From: Deminuibacter sp966424055
GTDB taxonomy: Bacteria > Bacteroidota > Bacteroidia > Chitinophagales > Chitinophagaceae
Assembly (NCBI GenBank): GCA_966424055.1
Contig: CBJLMB010000028.1
Coordinates: 25,968 to 89,967, forward strand
Length of the DNA stretch: 64,000 bases
Direction of reading: 5' to 3'
This document shows, piece after piece, positions 61,792 to 64,000 of the stretch. The position numbers were made by a program, and so were the translations under genes. Below the pieces are notes generated by a model. The model saw only the letters and a list, made by a program, of their open reading frames with translations. It was not told the origin of the DNA and did no database searches. Each line of letters opens with the position of its first letter. Position 1 is the stretch's first letter.

Positions 61792-61797
61792 CAAAGT

Positions 61798-63057
61798 ATG
61801 AAAACCTTGCCCCGGCATATCACTCCAAGACTTTTGGAAGCTTTAGGCATTAGTCCTGTTGTCTTTTTGAATGGCGCCAGGCAATCAGGAAAAAGCACGC
61901 TCGTTCAGAATTTGCGGGATATTATCGGAAGCAAAGATCATCCTGCAGATTACATATCATTTGACCGGCCAACGCAAATGGCTGCTGCAGCATCAGCCCC
62001 TGAAAGTTTTCTATCTTCTTTCAGGGAATCTTTAATAGTCGATGAAGTCCAGATGGTGCCGGAAATGTTCCGGGCATTGAAAGTTGTTGTCGATGAATTG
62101 CGATTGAAGGACAAGGCTCATGCAAATGGCCGATATCTGCTTACAGGATCTGCTAATATTTTGGCGTTGCCAAAGCTATCTGATCCGTTGGTAGGACGAA
62201 TGATTGTATTAACCCTTTATCCCTTCACTACCGCGGAAGCTTCCCAGGGTAAAGGAAATGGACTGGATAGGTTAGTTAATTTTGACTTTACTGGTATCAA
62301 TGCCCGGGGGTTGAGTATTACAGACGCAATGAAACTTGCAACTTTCCCGGAAATAGCGGATAAAAATGCAAAAGAGCGCTCCATCTGGTTTGATGGCTAT
62401 TTGACGACCATTTTGCAGCGTGACGTGAAAATGCTGGCTGAATTGGAAAAAATATCTCTTCTGCCAACTTTGTTGCGTATGCTAGCGATAAGAGCGGGTA
62501 ACCTGATCAATGACGCGGATATAGCCCGTGATATTGGGTTAAACCCGGTAACATCTAAATTCTACAGAAATATTCTGAAGATGATGTTCCTGAATTTTGA
62601 TGTGCAACCCTGGTATCGGAATATAGGTAAGCGTCTTGTAAAAGCTCCCAAAGGATTCCTGATAGATTCGCTGATGCTATGCCATATGCTTGACTTGAAC
62701 CTGGAAGATGTTGAAAGAAACAAGCCTGAGCTGTTCGGGCATGTTTTGGAAAACTACATTGCCACAGAACTAACGAAACTCTTAACATTCAGTGAAACGA
62801 AAGCAACGCTCTTGCATTTCAGGACAAGTGATGGAAAAGAAGTTGATTTTGTTCTGGAAAAGCCGGATGGTTCAGTATTCGCAATAGAGATTAAAAAATC
62901 AGAATCTGTCAATAGTCAGGACTTCAAAGGCATTCGAGCCCTTTCAGAACTTGCACCTAAAGAATTTCTCGGTGGGGTTGTTCTTTATTCCGGGAAAGAA
63001 GTAGTGCCTTTTGGGGAAAATCTTTGGGCCGTGCCATTTTATGTGCTTTGGCAGTAG
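61798..63057 (+). CDS. P-loop ATPase with C-terminal DUF4143 domain
   Basis: 419 residues from the ATG at 61798. The N-terminal AAA domain has Walker A NGARQSGKST (about 29-38), Walker B SLIVDEVQMVPEMF and sensor YLLTGSANIL. IWFDGYLTTILQRDVKML and IGLNPVTSKFYRNILKMMF mark the winged-helix link. The C-terminal DUF4143 (about 230-419) shows a restriction-like nuclease pattern: GHVLENYIATELTKLL, then RTSDGKEVDFVLEKPDGSVFAIEIKKSES, that is E...D...ExK. Family members are common in Bacteroidota and archaea, often near toxin-antitoxin or defence genes; the exact role is not established. It has its own promoter and lies within the putative tRNA-bounded insertion. Confidence 0.9.
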   Translation: MKTLPRHITPRLLEALGISPVVFLNGARQSGKSTLVQNLRDIIGSKDHPADYISFDRPTQMAAAASAPESFLSSFRESLIVDEVQMVPEMFRALKVVVDELRLKDKAHANGRYLLTGSANILALPKLSDPLVGRMIVLTLYPFTTAEASQGKGNGLDRLVNFDFTGINARGLSITDAMKLATFPEIADKNAKERSIWFDGYLTTILQRDVKMLAELEKISLLPTLLRMLAIRAGNLINDADIARDIGLNPVTSKFYRNILKMMFLNFDVQPWYRNIGKRLVKAPKGFLIDSLMLCHMLDLNLEDVERNKPELFGHVLENYIATELTKLLTFSETKATLLHFRTSDGKEVDFVLEKPDGSVFAIEIKKSESVNSQDFKGIRALSELAPKEFLGGVVLYSGKEVVPFGENLWAVPFYVLWQ

Positions 63058-63192
63058 TTGGGATATTATTGCTGTAGAATTTACTCAGTTTTGCCGACTT
63101 GTAAGAGTGGTAACCTGGCAGAGGCCTTTTCGCCTTATACATAAGACTTAGTTATGGTGCTTCAATTATTTAGAGAGGTTAGCAGTCTTAAT

Positions 63193-63222
63193 TTGACACA
63201 AATTTACTTAAAAATGTGTCAA
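63193..63222. promoter_or_regulatory. Inverted repeat upstream of the DUF6088 gene (candidate operator)
   Basis: TTGACACA (63193-63200) and TGTGTCAA (63215-63222), a perfect 8-bp pair separated by 14 nt, ends 9 nt before the ATG at 63232. AbiEi-type antitoxins are known to autoregulate through promoter inverted repeats. Confidence 0.55.
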
Positions 63223-63231
63223 TTGATGATC

Positions 63232-63867
63232 ATGGCATCTACAAAAATTAAAATTAAAGAGCGGATTGAAGCTGATGGTAAAGGGAGATTTTATTTTGCA
63301 GAAGATTTTATGGATCTGGCTAATAATGAGCAAATAAGGTTGGCGCTGTCCAGACTTGCCAAGGAAGGCGTTCTCATGAGGATTGCCCAAGGCGTATATT
63401 ATTATTCCAAAACAGATCCCCGCCTTGGCAAAGTTCATCCTGGCATGGAAGAAATAGCCTATGCCATCGCAGCTAGGAAAAGAATTAAGATCCGTCCTAC
63501 CGGCGCTTATGCTTTGAATAAGTTAGGCCTTTCTACACAAGTGCCAATGAACGTTAAGTTTCTTACGGATGGACATCCTCGGGTAATCAAAATAGGTAAA
63601 AGAACGATAGAATTTATAAATAGAAGCCATAAAAAGATGGCTTATAAAGGGCAAATTTCCGGTGATGTGATAGCAGCGTTGGAAGAACTGGGGAGGCAAA
63701 ATTTGACGAAGGAATTATTTGAAAGGCTGGTCAAATTATTCTCTAAAGAAGATGAAGTAAGCCTGAGGCATGACTTGAAACTAGCTCCGAATTGGATCAG
63801 GGAGATTTTTGTGCCCAAGCTATTGTATAGGGGTGACGACAAGAATAAACTATTTGTAAGATGCTAA
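63232..63867 (+). CDS. DUF6088 / AbiEi-like antitoxin-type protein, no toxin partner seen
   Basis: 211 residues from the ATG at 63232 (MASTKIKIKERIEADGKGRFYF). The frame is open to 63154, but the operator-like inverted repeat lies in that stretch, so the shorter start is favoured. The N-terminal winged helix is visible in FAEDFMDLANNEQIRLALSRLAKEGVLMRIAQGVYYYSKTDPR. The following IAARKRIKIRPTGAYALNKLGLSTQVP matches the AbiEi/DUF6088 second domain. In type IV systems such a gene is followed by an AbiEii nucleotidyltransferase toxin; here only a tRNA gene follows. It may be an orphan regulator, or may pair with the upstream DUF4143 gene. Confidence 0.85.
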   Translation: MASTKIKIKERIEADGKGRFYFAEDFMDLANNEQIRLALSRLAKEGVLMRIAQGVYYYSKTDPRLGKVHPGMEEIAYAIAARKRIKIRPTGAYALNKLGLSTQVPMNVKFLTDGHPRVIKIGKRTIEFINRSHKKMAYKGQISGDVIAALEELGRQNLTKELFERLVKLFSKEDEVSLRHDLKLAPNWIREIFVPKLLYRGDDKNKLFVRC

Positions 63868-63901
63868 CCTATGAGTACCGTGTACTACACTGATTTATAA
63901 T

Positions 63902-63932
63902 GGAAAAGGCCGTAATTAATACGACCTTTTCC
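63902..63932 (-). terminator. Terminator after tRNA-Met
   Basis: GGAAAAGGCCGT (63902-63913) / ACGACCTTTTCC (63921-63932) with one mismatch and a 7-nt AT loop, 7 bp beyond the tRNA 3' end. It may also stop DUF6088 transcription. Confidence 0.65.
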
Positions 63933-63937
63933 CTTTC

Positions 63938-63953
63938 TGTAGCGAGATCGGGA
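63938..63953. repeat. Right copy of the tRNA 3'-end repeat (att-like)
   Basis: TGTAGCGAGATCGGGA: the last bases of the tRNA-Met acceptor stem and the start of its T-arm as seen on the plus strand. Matches 61622-61637 except for one base. Confidence 0.65.
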
Positions 63954-64000
63954 GTTGAACCCGAGACCTTTGGGTTATGAATCCAACGCTCTAACCACCT
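63940..64000 (-). tRNA. tRNA-Met (anticodon CAT), 5' end outside the window
   Basis: The minus-strand reading shows the D-arm end GGTTAGAGC, anticodon loop TTCATAA (anticodon CAT at 63977-63979), T-arm TCGGG-TTCAACT-CCCGA, acceptor strand TCTCGCT and discriminator A at 63940. CCA is not encoded. The 5' acceptor strand lies beyond the edge. An elongator-Met or Ile2 (lysidine) identity cannot be told apart here; the initiator is unlikely given the T-loop and anticodon stem without GGG/CCC. Confidence 0.85.

Larger units (their letters stand above)
61303..61797. other. Intergenic stretch containing left junction of the putative mini-island
   Basis: 495 bp without a supported gene; the small ORF at 61464-61694 crosses a hairpin and the tRNA-like repeat. 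Contents are a terminator hairpin (61569-61596), a tRNA-Met 3'-end repeat (61622-61637) with a short tRNA-like tail (AGCTAACCAGAC), and the promoter of the DUF4143 gene. Confidence 0.6.
61622..63949. mobile_element. Putative 2.3-kb tRNA-Met-targeted insertion carrying DUF4143 ATPase and DUF6088 genes
   Basis: Direct repeats of a tRNA 3' end bound the segment, and it lies immediately 3' of the intact tRNA, the classical geometry for tRNA-site integration. The two genes inside are AT-richer by eye than their neighbours and of defence/toxin-antitoxin type. No integrase or transposase is present, so it would be a non-autonomous or trimmed element. Confidence 0.45.

Overview
The window looks like a chromosomal piece of a Bacteroidota genome, most likely Chitinophagaceae or a close relative. 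The evidence is four SusC/SusD outer-membrane uptake pairs, a 2067-residue bacterial alpha-2-macroglobulin carrying a TonB-plug-like insert, an OmpA/TPR/beta-propeller protein, weak Shine-Dalgarno signals, and repeated TAnnTTTG promoter boxes (the Bacteroidota primary-sigma -7 element) set very close to start codons. Base composition is moderate by eye, with AT-rich patches upstream of susC genes and in the last 2.3 kb. No genus can be named from the sequence alone.

Layout. (1) 1-18640, almost all on the minus strand: the 5' part of a YgiC-like ATP-grasp gene with two small lipoproteins, a membrane protein, a DAO-type FAD oxidoreductase, the giant macroglobulin, sucD, an MlaF-like ABC ATPase, guaB, dprA, a PorE-like OmpA-family protein, queE and folD. 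Several intergenic gaps hold short word-like tandem repeats. (2) 18640-41340, plus strand: four consecutive susC-susD pairs, the last followed by a DUF1735 lipoprotein. Each susC has a long 360-540 nt leader. There are no glycoside hydrolases, sigma/anti-sigma genes or hybrid two-component regulators beside them. The leader of the fourth susC contains three tandem 161-nt units; each begins with a copy of the susC start region and opens a 30-38 codon ORF. (3) 41400-49205: DUF3467, a DUF1266 lipoprotein, radC, prs, rplY, pth, a FAH-family hydrolase and a fused two-domain E1 2-oxoacid dehydrogenase. (4) 49240-61300, accessory metabolism and regulation: an M19 dipeptidase, a large TPR protein with a membrane partner, a Crp-type regulator with a PRISE-type reductase, an M23-like protein, an aminotransferase/MBL-hydrolase pair divergent from an AraC regulator, an ABM-domain protein and an exported chorismate mutase. 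(5) 61620-64000: an ATPase with DUF4143 and a DUF6088 (AbiEi-like) gene, flanked by a 16-bp repeat that is the 3' end of the tRNA-Met gene at the window edge. This fits a small tRNA-targeted insertion.

How the genes work together. The SusC/SusD pairs would form TonB-powered outer-membrane importers whose ligands cannot be read from this window. The macroglobulin and PorE-like protein are envelope factors. guaB, prs, folD, queE, pth, rplY, sucD, dprA and radC are housekeeping genes. The observations most worth following are the 161-nt susC leader array, the tRNA-Met-flanked DUF4143/DUF6088 module and the macroglobulin/TonB-plug chimera.
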